DNA of 64,000 nt, taken from Mucilaginibacter rivuli (GTDB taxonomy: Bacteria > Bacteroidota > Bacteroidia > Sphingobacteriales > Sphingobacteriaceae). Of the stretch, positions 1 to 10,294 are shown piece after piece. The DNA lies in assembly GCF_019391655.1 (NCBI RefSeq), contig NZ_JAHXPQ010000004.1, positions 186,001-250,000 on the forward strand, written 5' to 3'. The stretch's first letter is position 1. The number at the start of each line of letters is the position of its first letter. The notes beneath the pieces were generated by a model. The model was not told where the DNA came from, did no database searches, and was given only the letters and a program-made list of their open reading frames with translations. The position numbers were made by a program, and so were the translations under genes.

Positions 1-1
1 A

Positions 2-172
2 AAAAACACTGGCAAAAGCCTGATGGTATTAATAAAACCAAGCGATAAATCACAATACGTTGATTTGGTAAATACGCTAGATGAAATGAAAATTACAGGT
101 ATCGAGGTTTTCCCGATAGAAGATATTGGAACTAAAGAAATAGCCTTTTTAAAGCAGAAAAACGTTTATTAA
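2..172 (+). CDS. ExbD/TolR-like biopolymer transport protein, C-terminal fragment
   Basis: An open frame enters from the left edge and stops with TAA at 170-172, giving 56 residues. The segment VLIKPSDKSQYVDLVNTLDE, followed by MKITGI, resembles the periplasmic C-terminal domain of ExbD/TolR proteins, where a lysine-proline turn precedes a conserved (V/I)LDEM helix. ExbD proteins work with ExbB and TonB in the inner membrane to pass proton-motive force to TonB-dependent outer-membrane receptors, and such receptors occur in this window. The N-terminal membrane segment with the proton-conducting Asp lies outside the window. The family call rests only on this short tail. Confidence 0.6.
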   Translation, partial: KNTGKSLMVLIKPSDKSQYVDLVNTLDEMKITGIEVFPIEDIGTKEIAFLKQKNVY

Positions 173-180
173 AAAATATA

Positions 181-288
181 GTCATGCTGAACTTGTTTCA
201 GCACCCCATCAGAAATGTAAGCGAGCGATAATGGTTTGCTACTTAGCAAGTGAGGTGCCGATCCCAACGAAAGTCGGGACGGCATGAC
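181..288. repeat. Dispersed palindromic element, copy 1
   Basis: The element begins GTCATGCTGAACTTG and ends CGGCATGAC, so its ends form an imperfect inverted repeat. A related element lies at 4701-4799. The cores agree (CCCATCA, then AGCGAT, then GCTACTT, then GGTGC), while the arms differ between a CTGAAC type and a CCGAAC/GTCGGGAC type. It follows the stop of the ExbD-like gene directly and may act as a REP-like or transcript-end element. Confidence 0.7.
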
Positions 289-307
289 GTTTTTATTTTT
301 AGGGGGC

Positions 308-895
308 CTACAATATCTTAAACCCTAAACTGATGTGCCATAAATTTTGGCGCTGGCCAAACTTTTCATTTACCTGGGTAAGGCCACCTTCATAACGCGC
401 GTCGATAGAGATATTTCCCAGATCGATACCGGCACCGGCCTGGTAGCCAAGGGTGCTGTTTTTGTAATTACCCAGATCGCGGTAAGCGGCGCCTAAATTA
501 TCCGAAAAGCTTTCGTCGGTATTTAAAATGTACGAATAAATAGGGCCTGCCATGATCCGGAAGTTCAAACTCTCGGCACCGAAAGATTTACCGATCAATA
601 CCGGCACATCCAACGAAGTGAACCGCACCTTTGCCGAACCGCCCGCGTTACTTCCGTTTGAATCGAAATTAAATTTACCGCCTTTACTACCTACGTAGAG
701 TTCGGGCTGTACATAAAAGCCTGTGCCTATTCGCGCGAAAGCGCCAAACTGGTAGCCCGCAACGGTTGATTGTGAGTAATTATCATTATCTATTTTAGAA
801 ATATTTAAGCCTCCTTTTACCCCTAAAGAGAATTGGGCCTTAACGCTTACCGCGGATATCACCACAGCAGCCAAACATAGCATATACTTTTTCAT
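308..895 (-). CDS. Porin-family outer-membrane beta-barrel protein
   Basis: The protein has 195 residues. A signal peptide (about 1-20, MKKYMLCLAAVVISAVSVKA with Q following) is followed by FSLGVKGGLNIS, the usual first strand of the small Bacteroidota barrel family (PF13568-like). Alternating hydrophobic strands continue to a C-terminal aromatic strand, WHISLGFKIL, as expected of barrels assembled by BAM. Length fits the family (about 180-230 residues). No ligand can be assigned. It is transcribed alone and diverges from the CsbD-like gene at 1014, with which it shares a 118-base upstream region. Confidence 0.8.
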   Translation of the reverse strand: MKKYMLCLAAVVISAVSVKAQFSLGVKGGLNISKIDNDNYSQSTVAGYQFGAFARIGTGFYVQPELYVGSKGGKFNFDSNGSNAGGSAKVRFTSLDVPVLIGKSFGAESLNFRIMAGPIYSYILNTDESFSDNLGAAYRDLGNYKNSTLGYQAGAGIDLGNISIDARYEGGLTQVNEKFGQRQNLWHISLGFKIL

Positions 896-1013
896 AGTTA
901 TTGGTTTTTATTAGTAGACGTATTTTGATTAGCAATAGTCACAAATTGCGAACCAAAAATTATAAAACGACTTTAATTTGCTTTTTTATACTTTTGCATA
1001 AAATAATTACACC

Positions 1014-1229
1014 ATGGCCGAGATCAAATTCAGTACTAAAGAATGGGCACGCATGAAAATCAAGCTTCAGCGTAAATACAACCATTTAACCGATGAGCAG
1101 TTACAATATGCCGACGGACAGGAAGAAGATCTGATAAACCGTGTGATGGCACTGGTAAACCGCGACCGCGAATACGTTGTTTTTACCTTTAAAAAAGCGT
1201 TGGTAAACCTGGATACCAACAGATTGTAA
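1014..1229 (+). CDS. CsbD-like small stress protein
   Basis: This 71-residue soluble protein carries the CsbD-type pattern: a tryptophan near residue 11, a basic helix (MKIKLQRKYNHLTDEQL) and a DGQEEDLINR segment matching the (E/D)G(K/R)xDxLxGR stretch of CsbD proteins. The family is induced by general stress in several bacteria and has no known biochemical activity. A TACTTTTG box at 989-996 ends 17 bases upstream of the start and is a plausible -7 promoter element, although I see no good -33 partner. It stands alone, 69 bases ahead of the protease gene at 1299. Confidence 0.7.
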   Translation: MAEIKFSTKEWARMKIKLQRKYNHLTDEQLQYADGQEEDLINRVMALVNRDREYVVFTFKKALVNLDTNRL

Positions 1230-1298
1230 TTTTTTTAACTCATACTAAAGGCCGTTCTGTTTTTTTAGTACATTTATATTCTCAACAAAGAATACAGA

Positions 1299-3041
1299 AT
1301 GGAAAGGCGTGTTGTAATGGGTAAAAGCTATAAAAAACTGGGTGTAACGGCTGGTGTATTATCACTTGCATTGGTTTTATGGAGTTTTAATGATGATCTG
1401 TTCCAGATATCAAAAAACCTGGAAGTATTTGCCTCGGTTTATAAAGAGATCAACATTAATTATGTTGACGAGATCATCCCTGCCAAATTAGTAAAAACCG
1501 GTGTTGATGCCATGCTGGATGGTCTTGACCCGTATACCGAGTTTGTTCCCGAATCGGAAATTGAAGATTATAAGCTTAAATATGTAAGCACCCAATATGG
1601 CGGCATTGGCGCCAGCATCTTCTCAAAAAACAAAAAAATCATCATATCTGATATTGCCGAAGGTTTCCCGGCGCAAAAGGCCGATATCCATGTGGGCGAC
1701 GAGTTGGTTAAGATAAACGACATTGTACTTTACGGTAAAAACAGCGACCAGGTGAGCGCTCTTTTAAAAGGTGCCAAAGGCGGCCCGATTAAACTGCAAC
1801 TTAAACGCGATGGCGTGGCTGAGCCGATAGAAAAAAGCCTGGTGCGCGATGAGATACAGCAACCCAACGTATCCTACTCGGGTATGGTGGCGGGCAATAT
1901 GGGTTACATAAAACTCGATCGCTTTTTAGAGAACTCCGGCCAGGAAGTTACCGATGCCTTAGTCGCTATTAAAAAGAATAACCCTAATGGTATCATTCTC
2001 GACCTCCGCTCAAACGGTGGGGGTATTTTACAAGAGGCCGTTAAAATTGTGAACCTGTTTGTAGCTAAAGATGTGGAGGTGGTATCGCAAAAGGGCAAGG
2101 TACGGGATAAGAATTATGTGTACCATACTTATAACAACCCTATTGAGCCGAACCTGCCATTAGTAGTTTTGATGAACAGCCACTCGGCTTCGGCATCCGA
2201 AATTGTAGCGGGCTCATTGCAGGATCTGGACCGCGCCGTTATCATCGGTACGCGCAGCTATGGCAAGGGGCTGGTGCAGCAAACATTTAACCTGCCTTAT
2301 AACAGTTTGGTGAAGATCACCATCGCTAAATACTATACGCCATCGGGCAGGTGTATACAGGCGTTGGATTATACGCACCGCAATAATGATGGCAGCGTTG
2401 ATAAGGTTGCCGACTCGCTGATGCATGAATATAAAACTAAAGATGGCCGCTCTGTTTATGATGGCAGCGGTATTTACCCGGATGTGTTTGTGAAGCAGGA
2501 AAAGTTTTCGAACGTAACGCAGGTTATTGTGGGCAAGCTGTATGTGTTTGATTATGCCACGCAGTACCGCAACACGCACCCTAAAATTAGCGATGCCAAA
2601 GGTTTTGCCTTGACTGATGCTGAATACGCCGACTTTGTAAAATACCTGGACACGAAGGATTATAGCTACAACAATAAATCGGAAAAGGTACTGGCCGACC
2701 TGAAAGCTGAAATTGATAAGGACAAAGAGTTTGCCACCATAAAACCCGAGTACGATGCCCTGAAAGCCAAACTGGCCGCCGCCAAAGGCGACGACCTGCA
2801 ACAGCATAAAGACGAAATAAAACAGGTACTCGAAAATGAAATAGCCGCCCGCTATTACTACGAAAAAGGCCGCTACGAGTGCAACTTTAAATACGATAAA
2901 GAAATGGCGCAAGCCGTTAAGCTGATGGCCAACAAAGCCGATGTTGCCACCATTTTAAAAGGCGAAGGGCAATATAAAGTGATAGGTAAACCGGGGGCTA
3001 TTATGGCGGCTATGAAAGCGGATAAGGCGGACGATAATTAA
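1299..3041 (+). CDS. S41 family C-terminal processing peptidase (CtpA/Prc-like)
   Basis: This 580-residue protein is a tail-specific serine protease of the periplasm. Residues about 13-30 form an N-terminal membrane or signal segment. A PDZ domain covers roughly residues 85-170 (QYGGIGASI, IAEGFPAQKADI, GDELVKIND). The S41 domain follows, with S298 inside NSHSASASEIV and K323 in SYGKGLVQQ. Their 25-residue spacing matches the catalytic Ser/Lys pair of E. coli Prc. A lysine- and glutamate-rich helical C-terminus of about 150 residues follows. Such proteases trim the C-termini of envelope proteins. An internal Met at residue 7 is an alternative start. The gene appears to be transcribed alone. 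Confidence 0.9.
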   Translation: MERRVVMGKSYKKLGVTAGVLSLALVLWSFNDDLFQISKNLEVFASVYKEININYVDEIIPAKLVKTGVDAMLDGLDPYTEFVPESEIEDYKLKYVSTQYGGIGASIFSKNKKIIISDIAEGFPAQKADIHVGDELVKINDIVLYGKNSDQVSALLKGAKGGPIKLQLKRDGVAEPIEKSLVRDEIQQPNVSYSGMVAGNMGYIKLDRFLENSGQEVTDALVAIKKNNPNGIILDLRSNGGGILQEAVKIVNLFVAKDVEVVSQKGKVRDKNYVYHTYNNPIEPNLPLVVLMNSHSASASEIVAGSLQDLDRAVIIGTRSYGKGLVQQTFNLPYNSLVKITIAKYYTPSGRCIQALDYTHRNNDGSVDKVADSLMHEYKTKDGRSVYDGSGIYPDVFVKQEKFSNVTQVIVGKLYVFDYATQYRNTHPKISDAKGFALTDAEYADFVKYLDTKDYSYNNKSEKVLADLKAEIDKDKEFATIKPEYDALKAKLAAAKGDDLQQHKDEIKQVLENEIAARYYYEKGRYECNFKYDKEMAQAVKLMANKADVATILKGEGQYKVIGKPGAIMAAMKADKADDN

Positions 3042-3118
3042 TTGTTTGAATCAGACCGCAGGTAATGAACAAGTACCAGTACAGCAACTTTACCTGCATG
3101 ATTTAATTATAATCTTCT

Positions 3119-4240
3119 ATGCGCATTACTGAATTTCTAAAAGACCCTTTATTTTCTCTGCCAACCATACAACCCCCGCGACAAGATTTTAAACAGTTTA
3201 CCTTTCGGCAGCTTGATAACTTCATCGACAAACTTGAAGCAGCTTTACAACAAGACTCACATTTTGAGGATTTGGGCCATTATCCTCTTCATAGAATATT
3301 GGAAAGACAGCGACATCTGTCAGAAAAATTAAAAGAAACGCTTAATGCTTATTACAATGGTAAACCAGCAGAAGCTTTCAAACATCTTAATGATGGCCTC
3401 GTTAGTAATTTAAAGGATTTCAATGATGTTTTGAACATCAAAGATTTTCTAACCGGCGAAAATTTCTATAGAATACGGTGTTATAAAGAAAATTTCCCTA
3501 TCGCCATCGAAGACTTTTTTCATATCCCTTTTGAAAAACGTGGCTTGGTGAAAACACAGCGTTTTAGCATACCAGGGTTTCCGTCGCTTTATCTGGGATC
3601 TTCTATCTACCTATGCTGGGAAGAATTAAACAGGCCCAACATTAACGAGTTTCAGGCAGTACGGGTTCGTAACACAAGTGATTTGCGCATCCTTGACCTA
3701 TCTCCACCGAATATGTATGTAAGATCTGATGGTCTTTATGATTATCTAATGATTTGGCCTTTAGTAATGTGCTGTTCGGTTAAAGTGCGAAATCAAGATG
3801 ATACTTTTAAACCTGAATATATTATTCCTCAATTGTTATTGCAATGGGTTAGAGAAATGTCCGGCATAGACGGTATAGCTTATCAAACTACCCACATGGA
3901 TTTCAGAACAACTCTTTCAAGAGGCGACTTTATTAATATCGTACTTCCAGTAAAAGATAATAAGAGTCGTGGTCTTTGTGACAGTTTGAAAGAAAAGTTT
4001 GAGATGACCAATTCCACTTCCATCCAATTGAGTCAATGCTCGACCGGCGCAGGAACTTATCTTTACAATACTGATGAAATACTTTCTTTGAATAGAAGGG
4101 CTACTCTGATTGAAATTATACAAGGTCATGCAAGTCACTATGGAGATTCTGTATTGGGTGAATTGGAACGAACGCTAAATCACATGCCCTTGTTGCGGAT
4201 AGGCTTTCAAGCTGAAAATGAGCAACATGATAATAATTAA
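3119..4240 (+). CDS. RES-domain-like protein, possible NAD+-consuming toxin or defence effector
   Basis: The protein has 373 residues with no signal peptide or membrane segment. About 110 residues of helical N-terminus precede a RES-like region. FYRIR (R118, R120) matches the conserved first arginine. RFSIPGFPSLYLGSS followed by CWEE (E168/E169) matches the Arg, LYL and Glu core of RES proteins, and EYIIPQLLLQWV with GIAYQ resembles the later RES motifs. Characterised RES toxins degrade or phosphorolyse NAD+ and are normally paired with an Xre/MbcA-type antitoxin; none is adjacent here. G+C looks lower than in neighbours (20 of 60 in 3421-3480). A dispersed repeat shared with the ABC-3C cassette lies downstream. 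The assignment is from motif recognition; catalysis and toxicity are inferred. Confidence 0.55.
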   Translation: MRITEFLKDPLFSLPTIQPPRQDFKQFTFRQLDNFIDKLEAALQQDSHFEDLGHYPLHRILERQRHLSEKLKETLNAYYNGKPAEAFKHLNDGLVSNLKDFNDVLNIKDFLTGENFYRIRCYKENFPIAIEDFFHIPFEKRGLVKTQRFSIPGFPSLYLGSSIYLCWEELNRPNINEFQAVRVRNTSDLRILDLSPPNMYVRSDGLYDYLMIWPLVMCCSVKVRNQDDTFKPEYIIPQLLLQWVREMSGIDGIAYQTTHMDFRTTLSRGDFINIVLPVKDNKSRGLCDSLKEKFEMTNSTSIQLSQCSTGAGTYLYNTDEILSLNRRATLIEIIQGHASHYGDSVLGELERTLNHMPLLRIGFQAENEQHDNN

Positions 4241-4369
4241 CTTATGGTCCGTGTTATCACCACAGGTGTTCGGAAGATTAGTTTACAAACAGAACTCGCT
4301 TCTTGAGAAGGGGTGCGGTGGGTAGTGTAGTAGCGGGGATGTGTCATTTTGGGTTTTTAAAGACACCCC

Positions 4370-4398
4370 CCGCTCCCGCAAGCGTCCCCGCTTGTGGT
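4370..4398 (+). repeat. 29-bp GC-rich repeat, copy 1
   Basis: The 29 bases starting CCGCTCCCGCAAGCG occur as an exact reverse complement at 37311-37339. The sequence is internally palindromic around AAGCG/CGCTT and lies about 130 bases after the RES-like gene. The second copy lies 91 bases before the ABC-3C cassette. Confidence 0.85.
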
Positions 4399-4524
4399 TA
4401 TTGGATGAGATAACGGATATGGCTGGCGGCATACCTGTCAACGTGGTCACGAGCGTGACGCTCGCGCCAGCTGGAAAATACGTCGCATTGGTTACTTGAC
4501 ATTGCATGCCTTTTGTTTAAGAAT

Positions 4525-4623
4525 CCCAACAATTTTCCGTATATTGCATATTAACCAAAAACCAAAACCTTGTGGGTAGCGGTTGGGTTTGTCCATTGAA
4601 ATAGTTCTTACTTTATCCCCCCC
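4525..4623 (+). repeat. About 100-bp dispersed repeat, copy 1
   Basis: Blocks of 22, 16 and 27 bases at 4525-4546, 4557-4573 and 4597-4623 match 40218-40315 exactly or almost exactly, in the same order and orientation. They begin CCCAACAATTTTCC and end TTACTTTATCCCCCC. The bases between the blocks have diverged. Copy 1 follows the RES-like gene and copy 2 follows the ABC-3C cassette. Confidence 0.85.
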
Positions 4624-4700
4624 TTTGGTTCATTGGTTGGTCAGTTCATCAGTTTATTGGTGCATGGCGTTTATTGAGAAAGGTGGTTATATTTATCCCG

Positions 4701-4799
4701 GTCATCCCGAACTTGTTTCGAGAACCCATCAACAAAGTATGCAAGCGATGAACAGTTCGCTACTTGGCGAGTGGGGTGCTGAAACAAGTTCAGCATGAC
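4701..4799. repeat. Dispersed palindromic element, copy 2
   Basis: This element begins GTCATCCCGAACTTG and ends GTTCAGCATGAC. It is the partner of 181-288: the core is shared, but here the CTGAAC-type arm is on the right and the CCGAAC-type arm on the left, the reverse of copy 1. Confidence 0.7.
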
Positions 4800-4827
4800 T
4801 TGTTTGAATCTTAATTATCCCCCTTGG

Positions 4828-4902
4828 AGTATCGGGTAGTAAGCATCAAGTCGCGCGACTTAAAATAGTTGGACTTGATACCTGATACTTGCGACTTGAT
4901 AC
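4828..4902. repeat. Inverted-repeat cluster upstream of glnS
   Basis: ATCAAGTCGC and its reverse complement GCGACTTGAT, plus several CTTGATAC/GTATCAGG units, form a compact palindromic cluster. Its position, just before the glnS promoter and after the other repeats, suggests an intergenic repeat element and not an operator. Confidence 0.5.
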
Positions 4903-4923
4903 AAAAGAAATTACCCAATTCAT

Positions 4924-4931
4924 TACCTTTG
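4924..4931 (+). promoter_or_regulatory. TAnnTTTG -7 box of glnS
   Basis: TACCTTTG fits the Bacteroidota -7 consensus TAnnTTTG. Only four bases (CCGT) separate it from the glnS ATG, so the predicted transcript starts at or next to the start codon. I see no clear -33 TTTG at the usual spacing. Confidence 0.5.
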
Positions 4932-4935
4932 CCGT

Positions 4936-6591
<1,656 letters not shown>

Positions 6592-6648
6592 TTATCCCAG
6601 AAAGATTTGACAACTTTTAAAAAGTTGTCAAATCTAATGCTATCACGC

Positions 6649-8385
<1,737 letters not shown>

Positions 8386-8461
8386 TTAAAATACACCGAT
8401 AGCTTAGTGTTATTTTTACACAAACAAGATTAAGAAATTGACAATAAAATGTAAAATATTT

Positions 8462-8494
8462 TTTGAATATTCAAATAATGTTTTAGTATCTTTG
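8462..8494 (+). promoter_or_regulatory. Bacteroidota-type promoter of the 8560 gene
   Basis: A -33 TTTG (8462-8465) and a -7 TATCTTTG (8487-8494) are separated by 21 bases, matching the TTTG/TAnnTTTG promoter architecture of Bacteroidota. The predicted leader before the ATG at 8560 is about 60 bases. Confidence 0.6.
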
Positions 8495-8559
8495 AAGTAT
8501 CTTTAATAAAAACAACAAGAATTAACCATTTTCGTAAATTTATATTAAATCATTTAGCA

Positions 8560-8991
8560 ATGTTTGAAAAATTGTTCCAATTAGTTAAAAATAACGCAGA
8601 TAAAGCTGTTATTAACAACCCGACCATTCAAGAGAAAGACCACGAATCTGTTATGACTGAGGCATCTAGCTCAATTATTGATGTGCTGAAGAAACAGATA
8701 GAAAGCGGCCGCCTAAAAGACCTGGTTACCTTTTTCCAGATAAAAGGTATTTACAACAATGCTTTGGTGAATAGCATGATCAACAAGTTTGCCAACAGGC
8801 TTAATACTTATTATGGTATTGCCCCAAATGCGGCTTATAAAGTTGCCGAAGAATTGATACCATCGGTTATGGTACAATTGGTACAGCAAACTAAAAATGA
8901 AAAGAACATGGGCACCCTGTTTTCGCAGCTTAACGGTAACCGTACCGACCTGAGCGGTATGGTTAACGGAATGATGCTTGCCGCTTCGTAA
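8560..8991 (+). CDS. Conserved-looking hypothetical protein, 143 aa
   Basis: I do not recognise the family. The protein is soluble and largely alpha-helical, with no signal peptide or membrane segment. It has alternating acidic and basic helices, a polar middle (LVNSMINKFANRLN) and a glycine-containing tail (LNGNRTDLSGMVNGMM). The overall look resembles small DUF937/YidB-like helical proteins, but I cannot confirm that. It is preceded by a good promoter (8462-8494) and a 65-base AT-rich leader, and is transcribed alone between pgi and prfB, which suggests a real, expressed gene. No function is proposed. Confidence 0.75.
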   Translation: MFEKLFQLVKNNADKAVINNPTIQEKDHESVMTEASSSIIDVLKKQIESGRLKDLVTFFQIKGIYNNALVNSMINKFANRLNTYYGIAPNAAYKVAEELIPSVMVQLVQQTKNEKNMGTLFSQLNGNRTDLSGMVNGMMLAAS

Positions 8992-9142
8992 AGGCGACAA
9001 ACGAATATTGCTATACTATATAAATGGCTCGTTGGTTAATACCGGCGGGCCATTCTTTTTTTGACCGCTTATTCTTTTGATTTGATTTTGGGATTACGCT
9101 GATTTCAACAAGTTGGTGACATTGCTACTGTATTATCCCTCA

Positions 9143-9177
9143 TTTGCACATGCTCTCACACATTTTTATTATGTTTG
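9143..9177 (+). promoter_or_regulatory. Promoter of prfB
   Basis: A TTTG at 9143-9146 and TATGTTTG at 9170-9177 are 23 bases apart. The -7 box ends four bases before the prfB ATG at 9182, so the mRNA is predicted to be leaderless or to carry only one or two leader bases. Confidence 0.55.
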
Positions 9178-9181
9178 CTGT

Positions 9182-10274
9182 ATGACTAAAGAGCAATTGC
9201 AGGATTTAAGGGATAGAACAGCTTCCCTGAGGAGGCATCTTTGACATCGACCGGAAGCTCGATGAACTACACACCCAGGAGGCGATAACCACAAGCCCCG
9301 GTTTTTGGGATTCGCCCAAAAACGCCGAAAAGGTTTTGGCCGGAATAAAAAGCATAAAACAATGGACAGACGCTTACGCCAAACTGGAAACAGTGGTGGA
9401 AGATACTGATGTAATGTTTGAGTTTTACCAGGCCGGTGATGCCAGCGCTGATGAAATGGACGAACAATACGATGTTGCGCTTAAAACTACCGAAGAGCTT
9501 GAATTTAAAAACATGCTATCGGCCGAAGAGGACCAGCTAAGTGCCGTTATACAAATAACCGCGGGCGCAGGTGGTACCGAAAGCTGCGACTGGTGCAGTA
9601 TGCTGATGCGGATGTACATCATGTGGGCGCAAAAGCATGGTTATAAAATTACCGAACAGGATTTTCAGGAAGGTGATGTTGCCGGGGTTAAAACTGTAAC
9701 CTTGCAGTTTGAGGGCGATTTTAGCTATGGCTACCTTAAAGGCGAAAATGGCGTACACCGTTTGGTGCGTATATCGCCTTTTGATGCCAATGCCAAGCGC
9801 CATACCTCATTTGCATCGGTATACGTGTACCCATTGGTTGATGATACCATTGAGATATACGTTAACCCTGCAGATATTGAGTTTGATACCTTCCGCTCGG
9901 GCGGGGCAGGCGGCCAAAACGTGAACAAGGTAGAAACCGCGGTACGTTTACATCACAAGCCATCGGGCATCATTATCAAAAATCAGGAATCACGCTCGCA
10001 ACTTCAAAATAAAGAGAATGCTATACGCTTACTAAAATCTCAGTTATATGAGATAGAAATGCGCAAGCGCATGGAGATTACCAACGAAATTGAGGGCAAT
10101 AAGAAAAAGATAGAATGGGGCTCACAAATACGTAACTATGTGTTGCACCCTTATAAGCTGGTTAAAGACATCCGTACCAATTACGAAACATCAAACGCGC
10201 AGGGCGTATTAGATGGCGACCTGGACGAGTTTTTAAAAGCTTACCTGATGGAATTTGGCAATACCAAGGAATAA
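9182..10274 (+). CDS. prfB: Peptide chain release factor 2, expressed by programmed +1 frameshift
   Basis: RF2 recognises UGA and UAA and triggers peptide release at the ribosome. Translation starts at ATG 9182, runs 20 codons to CTT (9239-9241) and meets an in-frame TGA (9242-9244). An AGGAGG (9230-9235) followed by CATCTTTGAC is the classic RF2 frameshift site: the ribosome slips +1 and reads GAC at 9243. The joined product is 363 residues, normal for RF2. The stop-codon-reading tripeptide is S198-P199-F200 ([12 protein letters not shown]), specific to RF2. The GGQ catalytic motif is at residues 243-245. The site autoregulates RF2, because scarce RF2 favours slippage. An uninterrupted reading would wrongly begin at a TTG at 9336. 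Confidence 0.97.
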
Positions 10275-10294
10275 GCCTGGTACCGCCAATCATT

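Larger units (their letters stand above)
4241..4935. other. Long intergenic region filled with dispersed repeats
   Basis: I find no convincing gene in these 695 bases. Short open frames here run through repeat sequence and resemble no protein family. The region holds a GC-rich palindromic stretch (about 4281-4400), a repeat shared with the 40.2-kb region (4525-4623), a second copy of the 181-288 element (4701-4799) and an inverted-repeat cluster (4828-4902). The glnS promoter lies at its right end. Confidence 0.7.

Noticed and set aside
2214..2912. Long open frame on the minus strand inside the protease gene
   Set aside because: It is antisense to a clear S41 protease and has no family pattern of its own.
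4583..4798. Small open frame through the repeat region before glnS
   Set aside because: It crosses two dispersed repeats and shows no protein-like features.
9336..10274. A shorter prfB reading that begins at a TTG at 9336
   Set aside because: The true start at 9182 with a classic frameshift site gives a full-length RF2; the TTG reading lacks the N-terminal region.
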